A stretch of 64,000 nt of DNA from Nocardia lijiangensis NBRC 108240 (lineage in GTDB: Bacteria; Actinomycetota; Actinomycetes; Mycobacteriales; Mycobacteriaceae): assembly GCF_001613045.1 (NCBI RefSeq), contig NZ_BDBP01000051.1, positions 1 to 64,000 on the forward strand, in the 5' to 3' direction. The position numbers were made by a program, and so were the translations under genes. Shown in pieces: positions 35,571 through 44,289 of the stretch. Under the pieces are notes generated by a model. It was not told the origin of the DNA and did no database searches. It saw only the letters and a list, made by a program, of their open reading frames with translations. Position 1 is the stretch's first letter. Each line of letters begins with the position of its first letter.

Positions 35571-37193
35571 TCACCCGGCGAAGGCGCGTTCGATGATGGC
35601 GCCGGTGTCGACGCCGGTCGGCAGGGTCCCGAAGGCGATGCCCCAGTCGTCGCCGAGCCGGGTGGCGCAGAACGCGTCGGCAACCGCGGGGTGACCGTGG
35701 CGAACCAGCTGCGCGCCCTGCATGACCAGCGCCATCAATTCCACGACGCGGCGGGCGCGGTATTCGATGTCGCTGAGGTCGGCCAGTTCCTTGCCGATCT
35801 TGGCGATGGCGTCGTCCAGGCGCGGGTTCGCGCCCTTGGCCATCGTGATCTCGTCGAAGTAGGCCTCGACGGTCTCCGGCTGACGGCCCATGGCGCGCAG
35901 CGCGTCCAGCGCGGCCACATTGCCCGAGCCTTCCCAGATCGACATCAGCGGCGCCTCGCGATAGAGCCGCGGCATCCCCGATTCCTCGGCATATCCGTTG
36001 CCGCCCGAGCACTCCAGCGCCTCCGCGGCGTGCGACGGAGCCCGCTTGCACACCCAGTACTTGGTGACCGCGAGAGCGATGCGGCGCAGCGCGGCCTCGG
36101 CGGGATCGCCGCTCGCCCGGTCCGTCGCGCCGGCAAGGCGCATCATCACGGTGGTTGCCGCGTCGGATTCGATCACCAGGTCGGCGAGCACGTTGCGCAT
36201 GGCGGGCTGGTCGATCAGCTTGGCGCCGAACGCCGCTCGGTGCCTGGCGTGGTGCACGGCGTGGACGGTGCCCGCCCGCATGTTGGTTGCCGAGCCGATC
36301 ACGCAGTCCAGGCGGGTCATGTTCACCATCTCGATGATGGTCTTGACGCCCGCGCCTTCCACGCCGACCAGCCAGCCGGTGGCGTTCTCGTACTCGATCT
36401 CCGAGGAGGCGTTGGACTTGTTGCCCAGCTTGTCCTTGAGCCGTTGGATGCGAATGGGATTGCGGGTGCCGTCCGGCAGGACACGGGGCAGCAGGAAGCA
36501 GGACAGGCCCGCAGGCGCCTGCGCCAGCGTCAGGAACATGTCCGACATCGGCGCGGAGGTGAACCACTTGTGCCCGACGATGCGGTAGCTGCCGTCCGGC
36601 TGCGGGGTCGCGGTGGTGGTGTTGGCCCGCACATCGGAGCCGCCCTGCTTCTCCGTCATCGACATGCCCGCGATCAGCCCGGCCTTGGTGGACGGTTCGC
36701 GCAGCCCGAAATCGTAAGTGCGCGAAGCGAGCAGCGGCTCGTAGCGCGCGGCGAGCTCGGGGTTGTGGCGCAGTGCGGGCACGACCGCGTAGGTCATGGA
36801 GATGGGACACATGTGCCCCGCCTCGGCCATGCCCCAGGTGTAGAACTTCGCGGCGCGGGCGGTGTGCGCGCCGGGCCGGTCGTCGGTCCACGGCGAGCCG
36901 TGCAGACCGTGCTCGACCGCCACCCTCATCAGATCGTGCCAGTGCGGGTGGAACTCGACCTCGTCGACGCGATGGCCGTAGCGGTCGTGGGTGTGCAGCA
37001 CCGGCGGGTACTCGTTGGCCAGCCTGCCCCACTCCTGCGCCGCGAAACCGCCTGCGAGCCTGCCGAGTTCGCGGACCTCGTCCTCGGCCCAGCCCGCGCC
37101 CTCGCGGTGCAGGCCCTCCAGCAGCGCCGGGTTCTGCGCGGCGTCGAAGGGCACGATGTTCGGGACCTGGTTGAAGACCTCATGCGTCTGCAT
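35571..37193 (-). CDS. Acyl-CoA dehydrogenase family protein, AidB-like
   Basis: 540 residues. The large size, GMSMTEKQGGSDVRAN (FAD/substrate loop), HKWFTSAPMSDMFL and the C-terminal CSGGNGYAEESGMPRLYREA-PLMSIWEGSGN stretch match the AidB subgroup, flavoproteins linked to alkylation protection and isovaleryl-CoA-like oxidation. ATG 37193 is set by MQTHEVFNQVPN, the usual AidB start. The first 14 nt overlap the end of the TetR gene, so the two are cotranscribed and probably under the 37821-37847 operator. Confidence 0.9.
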   Translation of the reverse strand: MQTHEVFNQVPNIVPFDAAQNPALLEGLHREGAGWAEDEVRELGRLAGGFAAQEWGRLANEYPPVLHTHDRYGHRVDEVEFHPHWHDLMRVAVEHGLHGSPWTDDRPGAHTARAAKFYTWGMAEAGHMCPISMTYAVVPALRHNPELAARYEPLLASRTYDFGLREPSTKAGLIAGMSMTEKQGGSDVRANTTTATPQPDGSYRIVGHKWFTSAPMSDMFLTLAQAPAGLSCFLLPRVLPDGTRNPIRIQRLKDKLGNKSNASSEIEYENATGWLVGVEGAGVKTIIEMVNMTRLDCVIGSATNMRAGTVHAVHHARHRAAFGAKLIDQPAMRNVLADLVIESDAATTVMMRLAGATDRASGDPAEAALRRIALAVTKYWVCKRAPSHAAEALECSGGNGYAEESGMPRLYREAPLMSIWEGSGNVAALDALRAMGRQPETVEAYFDEITMAKGANPRLDDAIAKIGKELADLSDIEYRARRVVELMALVMQGAQLVRHGHPAVADAFCATRLGDDWGIAFGTLPTGVDTGAIIERAFAG

Positions 37194-37818
37194 CGGACAC
37201 TCCTGTTTCTTCGGCGCTCGCCGGCGGCCGCACGCCGAGCGCACGGATCGCGAAGGTGACGAGTTGGGGGACAACGGATTCGGCGTGCGGCTCGGTGGCG
37301 AGCGGACCGACGAGCACCTCGCCGATGGCGCCGACCAAGGCGGCGGCGCTGGTGCGCGGGTCCTGCGCGGACAGTTCGCCGTGCGCGACACCGTCGGCGA
37401 CCGCGGATTCGAAGGCCTCGGCGAAGGCGCGGCGGAAATGCAGGCGCTCGGCGTCGACCACCGTATCGACCGGCTCGACGAGCAGCACGTAGGCGAGCTT
37501 GGGGTTTTTCATGGCGCGCCCGGCGAAGGTCTCCACGGCCGCGGTCACCCGCTCCACCGCGCTGCCCTTCTCGGCCGCCGCGGTGACGGCGGCGACCTCC
37601 CTGGCGACGACGGTGCGGAAGACCGCGGTCACCAGGTTTGCCTTGCCGTCGAAGTGCTTGTACACGGTTCCAGTGGCCACTCCGGCCCGGTTCGCGACCG
37701 CGGCCATCGACAGGCCCGCGAACCCGGCCTCGGAGAGGACCTTGGTCGCGGCCTGCACGATCAGCTGCTCCTGAGCGTCCAGGCGGGCCTGGACGGCAGG
37801 GGTCCTGCGGTACGCCAC
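37180..37818 (-). CDS. TetR-family regulator of the fatty-acid locus
   Basis: 212 residues. The helix-turn-helix is at ~20-60 (AATKVLSEAGFAGLSMAAVA ... GVATGTVYKHFDGKANL). It sits between two lipid-metabolism transcription units and a 27-bp palindrome lies 2 nt upstream of its GTG, so it likely represses itself, the acyl-CoA dehydrogenase and the divergent enoyl-CoA hydratase in response to an acyl-CoA. Confidence 0.9.
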   Translation of the reverse strand: MAYRRTPAVQARLDAQEQLIVQAATKVLSEAGFAGLSMAAVANRAGVATGTVYKHFDGKANLVTAVFRTVVAREVAAVTAAAEKGSAVERVTAAVETFAGRAMKNPKLAYVLLVEPVDTVVDAERLHFRRAFAEAFESAVADGVAHGELSAQDPRTSAAALVGAIGEVLVGPLATEPHAESVVPQLVTFAIRALGVRPPASAEETGVSDADA

Positions 37819-37820
37819 GA

Positions 37821-37847
37821 AAGAAGTGAATCATGGATTCACTTCTT
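37821..37847. promoter_or_regulatory. TetR operator: perfect 12-bp inverted repeat
   Basis: AAGAAGTGAATC, a 3-nt centre, and its exact reverse complement. It lies in the divergent promoter between tetR and the enoyl-CoA hydratase gene. Confidence 0.8.
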
Positions 37848-37940
37848 CACACAAGGGCCGGGCCGTCGTATGGTCGAGAACGTGAGCCATCCATACAGCA
37901 CCCCCGCCGCGGCGGGGACGGCACTCGAGAGGGGGCGGCA

Positions 37941-38702
37941 GTGAGCGTTCGTGTCGAGAAGAACGGGCCTGTGACGACGGTGATCCTGCACCGGCCGCAG
38001 GCGCGCAATGCGGTGGACGGGCCGACCGCCCTGGCACTGGCCGACGCCTTCCGCGAGTTCGAGGCCGACTCCACCGCGGCCGTCGCGGTGTTCTGGGGCG
38101 ACGGTGGCACCTTCTGCTCGGGCGCCGATTTGAAGGCGCTGGGGACGGAGCGGTCCAACCGCACGGACGAGGACGGCGACGGCCCGATGGGCCCGACCAG
38201 GATGACACTGTCCAAACCGGTGATCGCCGCGATCTCCGGCTACGCGGTGGCGGGCGGACTCGAGCTCGCGCTGTGGTGCGATCTGCGAGTTGCCGAGCAG
38301 GACAGCACCTTCGGCGTCTTCTGCCGCCGCTGGGGCGTGCCGCTCATCGACGGCGGCACGGTCCGGCTGCCGCGCATCATCGGTGCGGGCCGCGCCATGG
38401 ATCTGGTGCTGACCGGCCGGGCCGTCGGCGCGCCGGAAGCACTCCGGATGGGCCTGATCAACCGCGTCGTGCCGACCGGCGAGGCGCGCAACGCCGCCGA
38501 GGCACTCGCGGCCGAACTCGCCGTACTGCCGCAGACCTGCCTGCGCTCGGACCGGATGTCGCTGCTCGAGCAGGACGGCATGGACGAGGACGCGGCCATC
38601 CGCAACGAATTCCGGCACGGACTCTCCGCCCTGGCCGACGGCGCGCTCGACGGCGCCCAGCGTTTCGCCGCGGGCGCGGGACGACACGGAGCCTCCGGCT
38701 GA
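37941..38702 (+). CDS. Enoyl-CoA hydratase/isomerase family protein
   Basis: 253 residues with the crotonase fold: RPQARNAVDGPTALAL, oxyanion-hole FCSGADLKAL and AISGYAVAGGLELALWCDLR. The catalytic pair seen in true hydratases is partly changed (PRIIGAGRAMDLVLTGR where Glu is expected at some positions), so it could be a hydratase or an isomerase. GTG 37941 has GGGGGCGG upstream and is divergent from the TetR gene. The next gene starts 2 nt after its stop. Confidence 0.88.
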   Translation: MSVRVEKNGPVTTVILHRPQARNAVDGPTALALADAFREFEADSTAAVAVFWGDGGTFCSGADLKALGTERSNRTDEDGDGPMGPTRMTLSKPVIAAISGYAVAGGLELALWCDLRVAEQDSTFGVFCRRWGVPLIDGGTVRLPRIIGAGRAMDLVLTGRAVGAPEALRMGLINRVVPTGEARNAAEALAAELAVLPQTCLRSDRMSLLEQDGMDEDAAIRNEFRHGLSALADGALDGAQRFAAGAGRHGASG

Positions 38703-38704
38703 GA

Positions 38705-40093
38705 ATGGACCGCCTCGGCGTCGTCGACGAGATCTTCCTGCGCACCCACCGCGGGCTCGGCACCCCCATCGCCCTCCAGGGGTTGTGGCGGACCTTCGAC
38801 CGCATCGAACCCGCTCTGCTGCAACAGATTCACGACGCACTGCGCTCGGGGCCGTTGGGGCGCAGGGTGGTTCGTCCACATGTTCCCGGTGCGCGTCGCG
38901 GTTGGCGGATGAACACCCGAGCCCATCCCCTGGTTTTCCTCGAAGATCCGCTTCAGGTCCCCGAGTTGTTGCCGTGGGCGGATGGGCTTGGGGCGGAACT
39001 CGATCCGGAGTTCGGGCCGGGTTGGCGTCTCGCCGCGGCCTGGCTCGCGGATGGTGGGTCGGTTGTGGTGCTGACGTGTTCGCATGCGTTGGCGGATGCG
39101 CGGGGGCTGGTGCACGCGGTGGATGTTGCGCTGCGAGAGGTTGGCGTGGCGGAGGCGGCAGCCGATACCCGGGCGGGGTCCGCGGGTGCTGGTCAGGCCA
39201 GTGGCGCGAGCACGAATACCGATCGGCTTCCCGGTCCGGCTGCGGCCGAGGCCGGTTCGCAGCAGCCGGGAGTCGCGGTAGACCCGGCCGCGGAACCGAG
39301 CTCGGCCCGGCCGACAGCTGCTCGCGAGTCCGATTGGGCGGACGCGTTCCGCCAATGGTCGATCGTCGTGAGTGGCACGATCAGGGCGCTGCGCCAGGGC
39401 ATTCCGAAACGTCCCGTGTCCAGCGCGCCGGTGCGCGCGGGCGGGCACGAACTGCGCGTGCACAGTGCGGTGGTGCAGTTCGGCGCCGCCGAATGGGACA
39501 GGGTGGCGGAGGAACACGGCGGCACCGCGAACAGCCTGTTCATCCACTTGGTCGCGGACCTGCTGTGGGGCATCGGGTTTGCCGATCCGACGATCGGAGC
39601 GAGCCTCCCGGTGGACACCCGCGACGAACCACGCGTCGACAACGACCTCGCGATGACCGAGATCGTCGTCGACCGCACCGACACCCCCGCGACCCTGCGC
39701 ACGAAGGCCCGCGCCGCGTACGAACGCCGGATGTCCAGCCCCGGCGGCATGCCCGAGCAACTGCTCCAGGTGATCCCCGACCGCTGGGCCTACACCCTGT
39801 CCAAGGGCGCGGGCGAACGAGACATCCTGTGCTCCAACATCGGAACCCTGCCCAACTCCCTCCGCACCCTCGGCACCCACCCCTGCACCGGCGTCGCCGC
39901 CCGCGCCATCCACCCCGGCCTCACCCCCGCCCACCTCCCCCGCACCCGCCTCTCCGGCTACCTGTGCCGCAGCGGCGAGGACTACATCCTGTCCCTGACC
40001 GGCCTGGACCCCGCCATCGAATCAGGCACGGCACTAACCGAACTCGCCGTCGAAACCGCCGCCCGCCTTGGACTCGACGGCACCTCGTGGTGA
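38705..40093 (+). CDS. HxxxD-type acyltransferase (condensation/PapA/WS-DGAT superfamily)
   Basis: 462 residues. The catalytic motif HALADARG has H127 and D131, in the position of the HxxxD of condensation and PapA-type acyltransferases. A 60-residue Pro/Ala/Ser-rich insert (~155-220) separates the two halves. The second half holds SLPVDTRDE and CSNIGTLPNSL, where such enzymes carry their structural loop. It probably transfers an acyl group from CoA to an alcohol or amine; adjacency to the enoyl-CoA hydratase supports lipid substrates. Its last ~175 nt are repeated twice in the DNA downstream. Confidence 0.75.
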   Translation: MDRLGVVDEIFLRTHRGLGTPIALQGLWRTFDRIEPALLQQIHDALRSGPLGRRVVRPHVPGARRGWRMNTRAHPLVFLEDPLQVPELLPWADGLGAELDPEFGPGWRLAAAWLADGGSVVVLTCSHALADARGLVHAVDVALREVGVAEAAADTRAGSAGAGQASGASTNTDRLPGPAAAEAGSQQPGVAVDPAAEPSSARPTAARESDWADAFRQWSIVVSGTIRALRQGIPKRPVSSAPVRAGGHELRVHSAVVQFGAAEWDRVAEEHGGTANSLFIHLVADLLWGIGFADPTIGASLPVDTRDEPRVDNDLAMTEIVVDRTDTPATLRTKARAAYERRMSSPGGMPEQLLQVIPDRWAYTLSKGAGERDILCSNIGTLPNSLRTLGTHPCTGVAARAIHPGLTPAHLPRTRLSGYLCRSGEDYILSLTGLDPAIESGTALTELAVETAARLGLDGTSW

Positions 40094-40443
40094 CCCACGA
40101 GCCCAGCCTCACCCCCGCCCACCTGCCACGACCCGCCTAACCAGCTACCTACGCCGCGGCGTCCAGCCCTCGGCCTGCCTGGACGCCGCCATCGAATCCG
40201 CCAGGGACCTGTGCGAACTCGCCGTCGCGGCCGCCGACCACCTCGGGCTCGACGGCACCTCGTAGTGACCCACGACCGCAGCCTTATCGCTGCCCGCCGC
40301 CTGGCGGGCTACCTGCGCCGCCGCAGCAATAACCCCATCGGCGTCCGTGGACGGACTCGACCCCGCCATCGAATCAGGCACGGCGCTGGCCGAATTCGCC
40401 GTCGAAGCCGCCTCCCGCCAGGGGCTCGACGGCACCTCGTGGC
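39919..40443 (+). repeat. Three tandem ~175-bp copies of the acyltransferase 3' end
   Basis: Copy A (39919-40093) is the functional 3' end. Copy B (to ~40268) and copy C (to ~40443) follow at 175-177 nt spacing. All end in GGCACCTCGT(G/A)G; A and C share 26 identical nt (40007-40032 and 40359-40384), and A and B share 18 nt (39919 and 40107). Confidence 0.85.
40094..40443 (+). pseudogene. Decayed copies of the acyltransferase C-terminus
   Basis: Copies B and C still encode fragments such as LDAAIESARDLCELAVA...LGLDGTS (B) and LAGYLRRRSNN, then a shifted frame (C). They have no start and are interrupted by a stop and frameshifts, so they are relics. Origin by tandem duplication or recombination is inferred. 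Confidence 0.75.
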
Positions 40444-40576
40444 GACCTGCCTGGCACCCGCCAACGCTTCCGATCCCACCCGCCGCTCAGCTACGCGGTA
40501 GGCGCTTGTCCTAATGCTCCGGCGGCGAAGACCACCCGGCCATCGACGGACCTGACGCCCAGGCGGCATGCGCGCA
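40444..40576. other. Short intergenic stretch after the relics
   Basis: No gene or clear hairpin seen between the repeat copies and the next stop on the minus strand. Confidence 0.4.
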
Positions 40577-41278
40577 TCAGGCCCCCTCTCGGGCCAGTCC
40601 GTTCAACAGCGCGCGCAGACTCCAGGCGAACTGTTCGGAACCGATCCACTGCGCCATCAGGTCGCGGCTCTCGTGGGTGTGCGGCCAGTGTTCGGCGGGG
40701 ATTTCCTCGAGGGCGGCGCGACGTTGCGCGATGCGCTCGGATTCGGGCGGCAGCGGCGGGCGGCCGTCGGTCTCGGCGACCTCCATCGCGATCGCGCCGA
40801 TCACCTGCACCATGAGGGCATAGGCGGCACGCGCTCGGCGGTCCGGGGACAGGCCGCCCCTGGCGAGACAGGTCAGCAGCGCTTCGCCGACGTCGCGCGC
40901 CGCGGCGCCGTCCATGGGCGCGGTCATCATCAGCGCCGCGACCGCCGGGTGTTCCAGCACGCGACGGCGCAGTTCGACGGCGAATTCGATGATGGCCGAA
41001 CGCCATTCGACGGCGGGATCGGAGAGCACCGTCAGTGGCACCGCGCCGAGCACCCGTTCGATCACCGCGCGCTCGAGGTCCGCGCGGCTCGCGACGTAGG
41101 TGTAGACGGCGTTCGGGTTCACCCCGAGCCGCCCCGCGACCGCCCGGATGGAGACCGCCGCCGCACCGCCCTCGTCGAGCAGGAGCAACGCGGCGTCCAC
41201 CACCTGAGCCTCGGTGAAGGACCGGCGCTCGGGGCGGATCCTGCGCTCCCCCTGGGGCATTGACTTCGCTGCGGACAC
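40577..41278 (-). CDS. TetR-family regulator with TetR_C-type ligand domain
   Basis: 233 residues. After a basic start, HTH at ~25-70 (VVDAALLLLDEGGAAAVSIR ... LGVNPNAVYTYVASRADLERAV). The C-terminus (LARGGLSPDRRARAAYALMVQVIG) resembles the TetR_C ligand domain of tetracycline-type repressors. GTG 41278 is favoured because TACAGT lies 7 nt before it on the minus strand; ATG 41260 is an alternative. Twin CTGTAC operators lie in the shared promoter. Confidence 0.88.
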   Translation of the reverse strand: MSAAKSMPQGERRIRPERRSFTEAQVVDAALLLLDEGGAAAVSIRAVAGRLGVNPNAVYTYVASRADLERAVIERVLGAVPLTVLSDPAVEWRSAIIEFAVELRRRVLEHPAVAALMMTAPMDGAAARDVGEALLTCLARGGLSPDRRARAAYALMVQVIGAIAMEVAETDGRPPLPPESERIAQRRAALEEIPAEHWPHTHESRDLMAQWIGSEQFAWSLRALLNGLAREGA

Positions 41279-41285
41279 GCGCTTG

Positions 41286-41291
41286 ACTGTA
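41286..41291 (-). promoter_or_regulatory. -10 box of a leaderless tetR transcript
   Basis: Minus-strand TACAGT ends 7 nt before GTG 41278, and it overlaps the first operator. Confidence 0.5.
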
Positions 41292-41301
41292 CCGCGTACA
41301 G
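41287..41301. promoter_or_regulatory. TetR operator 1
   Basis: CTGTAC-CGC-GTACAG, perfect 6-bp inverted repeat. Confidence 0.75.
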
Positions 41302-41305
41302 CTAG

Positions 41306-41320
41306 CTGTACTCCGTACAG
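41306..41320. promoter_or_regulatory. TetR operator 2
   Basis: CTGTAC-TCC-GTACAG, the same half-sites, 19 bp after operator 1. Confidence 0.75.
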
Positions 41321-41337
41321 CCAGAATGGAGTGAATC

Positions 41338-42000
41338 GTGCCCACCAGGCCTTGGCCGACCATCGCCCTGCTCGTCGCCGCCCCCGTCGCCCTCAACGTC
41401 GCCTTCCTCGGGTTGGGCGCCGTCTTCGACTACCCTGACGTGTTGCAACAGCCCGCCCCGGAAGTGCTCGACCTGTTCCGCGCGAACCAGCTCGCGGTGG
41501 TCACGTGGTTCACGGTGCTCGCCGCCGCTGCCCTCGCGCTCGCCCCGCTCGCGATGCTGATCGGCCGACTCGACCGTTCGGCCACCATGCGCCGCGCGGT
41601 CCACGTCGGCGTCGCGGCCGCCGTAGTCCAAGCGATCGGCCTGCTGCGCTGGCCCCTGCTCGTCCCCACCCTCGCCGACCGCGCCGCCGCCGAAGGACCC
41701 GACTCCTCCGCGGTGCACACCTTCGAACTACTCGGCACAATCCTGGGCACCGCACTCGGCGAAACCCTGGGCTACCTGCTGACCGCCGCGTGGATCACCG
41801 TGGTCTGCCTCGCTTTACGACAGACCTTCCCCCTCTGGTTCACCACACTCGGCCACGCCTGCGCAGCCTTGATCGCGCTCGGCGCCCTCACCCCGCTCGC
41901 ACTGTCGTACGTGGACACCGCCAACTTCATCGGCTACATCCTGTGGAGCGCATGGCTGGTGACCTTCGCGGTCTTGCTCGGCCGCGCCCCGAAAGTTTGA
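41338..42000 (+). CDS. DUF4386-like multipass membrane protein
   Basis: 220 residues with six hydrophobic segments and the DUF4386-like arrangement (TIALLVAAPVALNVAFLGLG..., then RANQLAVVTWFTVL, HVGVAAAVVQAIGLLRWPLLVP). Function unknown. GTG 41338 has GGAG 6 nt upstream. It is divergent from the TetR gene and presumably its main target, released by an inducer. The last 67 nt overlap the opposite-strand flavin-oxidase-like gene. Confidence 0.75.
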   Translation: MPTRPWPTIALLVAAPVALNVAFLGLGAVFDYPDVLQQPAPEVLDLFRANQLAVVTWFTVLAAAALALAPLAMLIGRLDRSATMRRAVHVGVAAAVVQAIGLLRWPLLVPTLADRAAAEGPDSSAVHTFELLGTILGTALGETLGYLLTAAWITVVCLALRQTFPLWFTTLGHACAALIALGALTPLALSYVDTANFIGYILWSAWLVTFAVLLGRAPKV

Positions 42001-42668
42001 TCCACACTCCGTTCCACCACATCGGCCGGAACCTCGATCCCGGCTGCCAGGTCCGGCGAATCGATCGGCGCGTCCCACACCTGCCGCAGGGGCAGCACAC
42101 CCGCCCACGTCGGACTGTCTGCATCGGCCGGATCGTCGCGCGGCCCGCCCTCACGGACCTTGACCGACGCCTCGGTCAGGTCGAGCGCCAGCACCATGGT
42201 GGCGGCGAGTTCCTTCTTGTTCGGCGGGCGCACCCGGTTCCAGGAGCCGGGGGCGGCGTGCTCGACGATCACGCGCAGGGCGTGCATGCGCGCGTCGGAG
42301 TCGGTCAGTTCGACCGCGCGGCCGTGCATGACCGCCGAGCGGAAGTTCATGGAGAAGTGCATGGCCGAGCGCGCGTAGACGATGCCGTCGACATGCGTGA
42401 CCGCGACGGAGATGTCGTCGGCCAGTGCGGCGCGCATATTGCCCGCGCCGGTCGATCCGTGCAGGTAGAGCGTGTCGCCGTCGCGTCCGTACGCGGTCGG
42501 CAGCACCACCGGGCTGCCGCCGAGGAGGACGCCGAGGTGGCAGATCAGACCGGCGTCGAGCACCGCATCCAGTTCGGCGCGGTCGCTGCGGCCGCGTTCT
42601 TTCTCCCGGGTCAGCGTGCTGCGCGGGGTCGGCGACAGGGGCGGGCGGGCGCTGGTCGAGTGCGTCAT
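41934..42668 (-). CDS. Pyridoxamine 5'-phosphate oxidase family (flavin-binding) protein
   Basis: 244 residues. Split-barrel FMN-binding pattern: LICHLGVLLGGSPVVLPTAY, DTLYLHGSTGAGNMRAAL, ISVAVTHVDGIVYARSAMHFSMNFRSAVMHGRAVEL. This is the FMN-binding PPOX-like family (NimA-type, reductase/oxidase of unknown substrate) and not PdxH itself. ATG 42668 starts it. The 3' end overlaps the convergent membrane gene by 67 nt, an unusual arrangement. It is divergent from a MocR-type regulator. Confidence 0.82.
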   Translation of the reverse strand: MTHSTSARPPLSPTPRSTLTREKERGRSDRAELDAVLDAGLICHLGVLLGGSPVVLPTAYGRDGDTLYLHGSTGAGNMRAALADDISVAVTHVDGIVYARSAMHFSMNFRSAVMHGRAVELTDSDARMHALRVIVEHAAPGSWNRVRPPNKKELAATMVLALDLTEASVKVREGGPRDDPADADSPTWAGVLPLRQVWDAPIDSPDLAAGIEVPADVVERSVDQTFGARPSKTAKVTSHALHRM

Positions 42669-42693
42669 GAGATCAGCGTCCGCTACGAAGTGG

Positions 42694-42737
42694 CATCCTG
42701 GAATAGCCAATTCATCCTGATTCTCACAGTCCAATTC
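42694..42737. promoter_or_regulatory. Direct repeats in the MocR/PPOX divergent region
   Basis: CATCCTG occurs at 42694 and 42713; CCAATTC at 42707 and 42731. MocR-type regulators bind direct repeats, so this may be the operator. Confidence 0.4.
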
Positions 42738-42748
42738 GAGGTGGCCTG

Positions 42749-44161
42749 TTGCTCGACGAATTCCCCCTCGCGCTCGATCGAGACGCGCCCGAACCGCTGT
42801 CGGTGCAGGTGGCGGATGGCCTGCGCGCCGCGGCCACCTCCGGTCTGCTGCGCGCCTCGGACCGGCTGCCGTCGTCGCGGGCGCTGGCGCAGCGACTCGG
42901 CGTCAGCCGGACGGTGATCGCGGCGGCCTACGACCAGTTGCACGCCGAAGGCTGGATCGCGGGCAAACGGGGATCGGGCACGTACCTCACCACCGCCCCG
43001 GCCGCCGCGCCCACCCAGCACCACGTCATCGTGGACCCGCACGCCGAGGGCCCCGGCTACGACCTCGCCCCCGGCGCGCCCTGTGTGGAGGCCATCGACC
43101 GAACCGCGTGGCGCCGCGCCTGGCGCGCCGCCTCCGATCAGCCGCCGGTGGTGCGCAAGGACCGCGCGGGCGAACCGGAATACCGCGCGGCCGTGGCCGA
43201 ACACCTGCTGCGCCACCGGGGATTGAGCGCGGGCAGCGATACCGTGGTGCTCGCCACGGCCGGAACCAGTTCCGCGGTCGGCGAACTCGCCGCCGCCCTG
43301 CTGCGACCCGGTGACGCCGTCGCCATGGAGGACCCCGGCTACCAGCGTGCGGCGGGCGCCTTTCTGGCCGCGGGCATCCGCGTGCTTCCGGTGCCGGTCG
43401 ACGCCGAGGGTCTGCGCGTCGAGGACCTGCCGCGCGAGGTGAAGGCGGTGTATTGCACTCCGGGGCACCAGTTTCCGCTCGGCGCGCTGCTGCCCGCGGC
43501 CCGTCGCGTGCAGCTTGTCGAATTCGCCAGGCGGGCGGGCATATTCGTCATCGAGGACGACTACGACGGCGAATTGCGCTACGACACCGCGCCGCTGCCG
43601 CTGCTCGCCGCGATGGCTCCGGACGTGATCGTGCACCTCGGCACCACGAGCAAGATCCTCTCCCCCGTCCTCGGCGTCGGCTGGCTGGTCGCCGCCCCGT
43701 GGGTGGCCGCTGCGGTGCTCGCACATCGCGACCGCACCGGCACCTCGCCGAGTCCCGCGGGCCAGCGTGTCCTCGTCGAATTGGCCGCGCACGGTGACCT
43801 GGCCCGGCACCTGCGCAGGCTGCGGCGCGCGCTCCCGCCGCGCAGGGAACTGGTCGTCACCGAGCTGCGCCGCCGCGGGTTGACCGTGCTCGGTGACGAC
43901 GCGGGCTCGCACGTCGTGGTGCCGCTGCCGACAGCGGAGGCCGAACAGCGCGCGGTCGACACGGCTGCCGCTCATGGCGTCGTCCTTGACGGGCTGTCCA
44001 GGCATCACCTCTCGTCCCAGCAGGACACGAGATCCACGCCGCCGAGCAGCTTCGGCATCGCGCTCGGGTACGCGGCGCCGGGCTCGCGCGACCTGCGCGC
44101 GGCCGTCCCGATAGCCGCCGAGTGCCTGGCCGAGGTGGCCTGCGGCGATCCGGCCCCCTGA
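42749..44161 (+). CDS. MocR/PdxR-type GntR-aminotransferase regulator
   Basis: 470 residues. The winged helix is at ~15-80 (GLRAAATSGLLRASDRLPSSRALAQRLGVSRTVI); the aminotransferase-like domain covers ~110-460, with the PLP-lysine K302 in TTSKILSPVLGVGW. Such proteins sense PLP and control vitamin B6 or related genes; here the divergent FMN-type oxidase is the natural target. TTG 42749 is chosen because GAGGTGG precedes it. Confidence 0.88.
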   Translation: MLDEFPLALDRDAPEPLSVQVADGLRAAATSGLLRASDRLPSSRALAQRLGVSRTVIAAAYDQLHAEGWIAGKRGSGTYLTTAPAAAPTQHHVIVDPHAEGPGYDLAPGAPCVEAIDRTAWRRAWRAASDQPPVVRKDRAGEPEYRAAVAEHLLRHRGLSAGSDTVVLATAGTSSAVGELAAALLRPGDAVAMEDPGYQRAAGAFLAAGIRVLPVPVDAEGLRVEDLPREVKAVYCTPGHQFPLGALLPAARRVQLVEFARRAGIFVIEDDYDGELRYDTAPLPLLAAMAPDVIVHLGTTSKILSPVLGVGWLVAAPWVAAAVLAHRDRTGTSPSPAGQRVLVELAAHGDLARHLRRLRRALPPRRELVVTELRRRGLTVLGDDAGSHVVVPLPTAEAEQRAVDTAAAHGVVLDGLSRHHLSSQQDTRSTPPSSFGIALGYAAPGSRDLRAAVPIAAECLAEVACGDPAP

Positions 44162-44289
44162 CCGTCCGCCGGCCGCACTGTCTCATTGCGGGCAACCGAA
44201 CCGACCCGGCCCGGTCGTAGCATGGTGCATGACCGCACCCGGTCACTGCACGCCCTGCCGTATACCTCCGAGTATCGAAGTGGTGACTC

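Larger units (their letters stand above)
41283..41312 (+). promoter_or_regulatory. Promoter of the membrane-protein gene
   Basis: -35 TTGACT (41283-41288) and -10 TGTACT (41307-41312), 18-nt spacer. Both elements overlap the TetR operators. Confidence 0.5.

Noticed and set aside
40094..40501. Small independent genes in the repeat region (frames at 40068-40265 and 40211-40501)
   Set aside because: They are fragments of the duplicated acyltransferase 3' end without own start signals.
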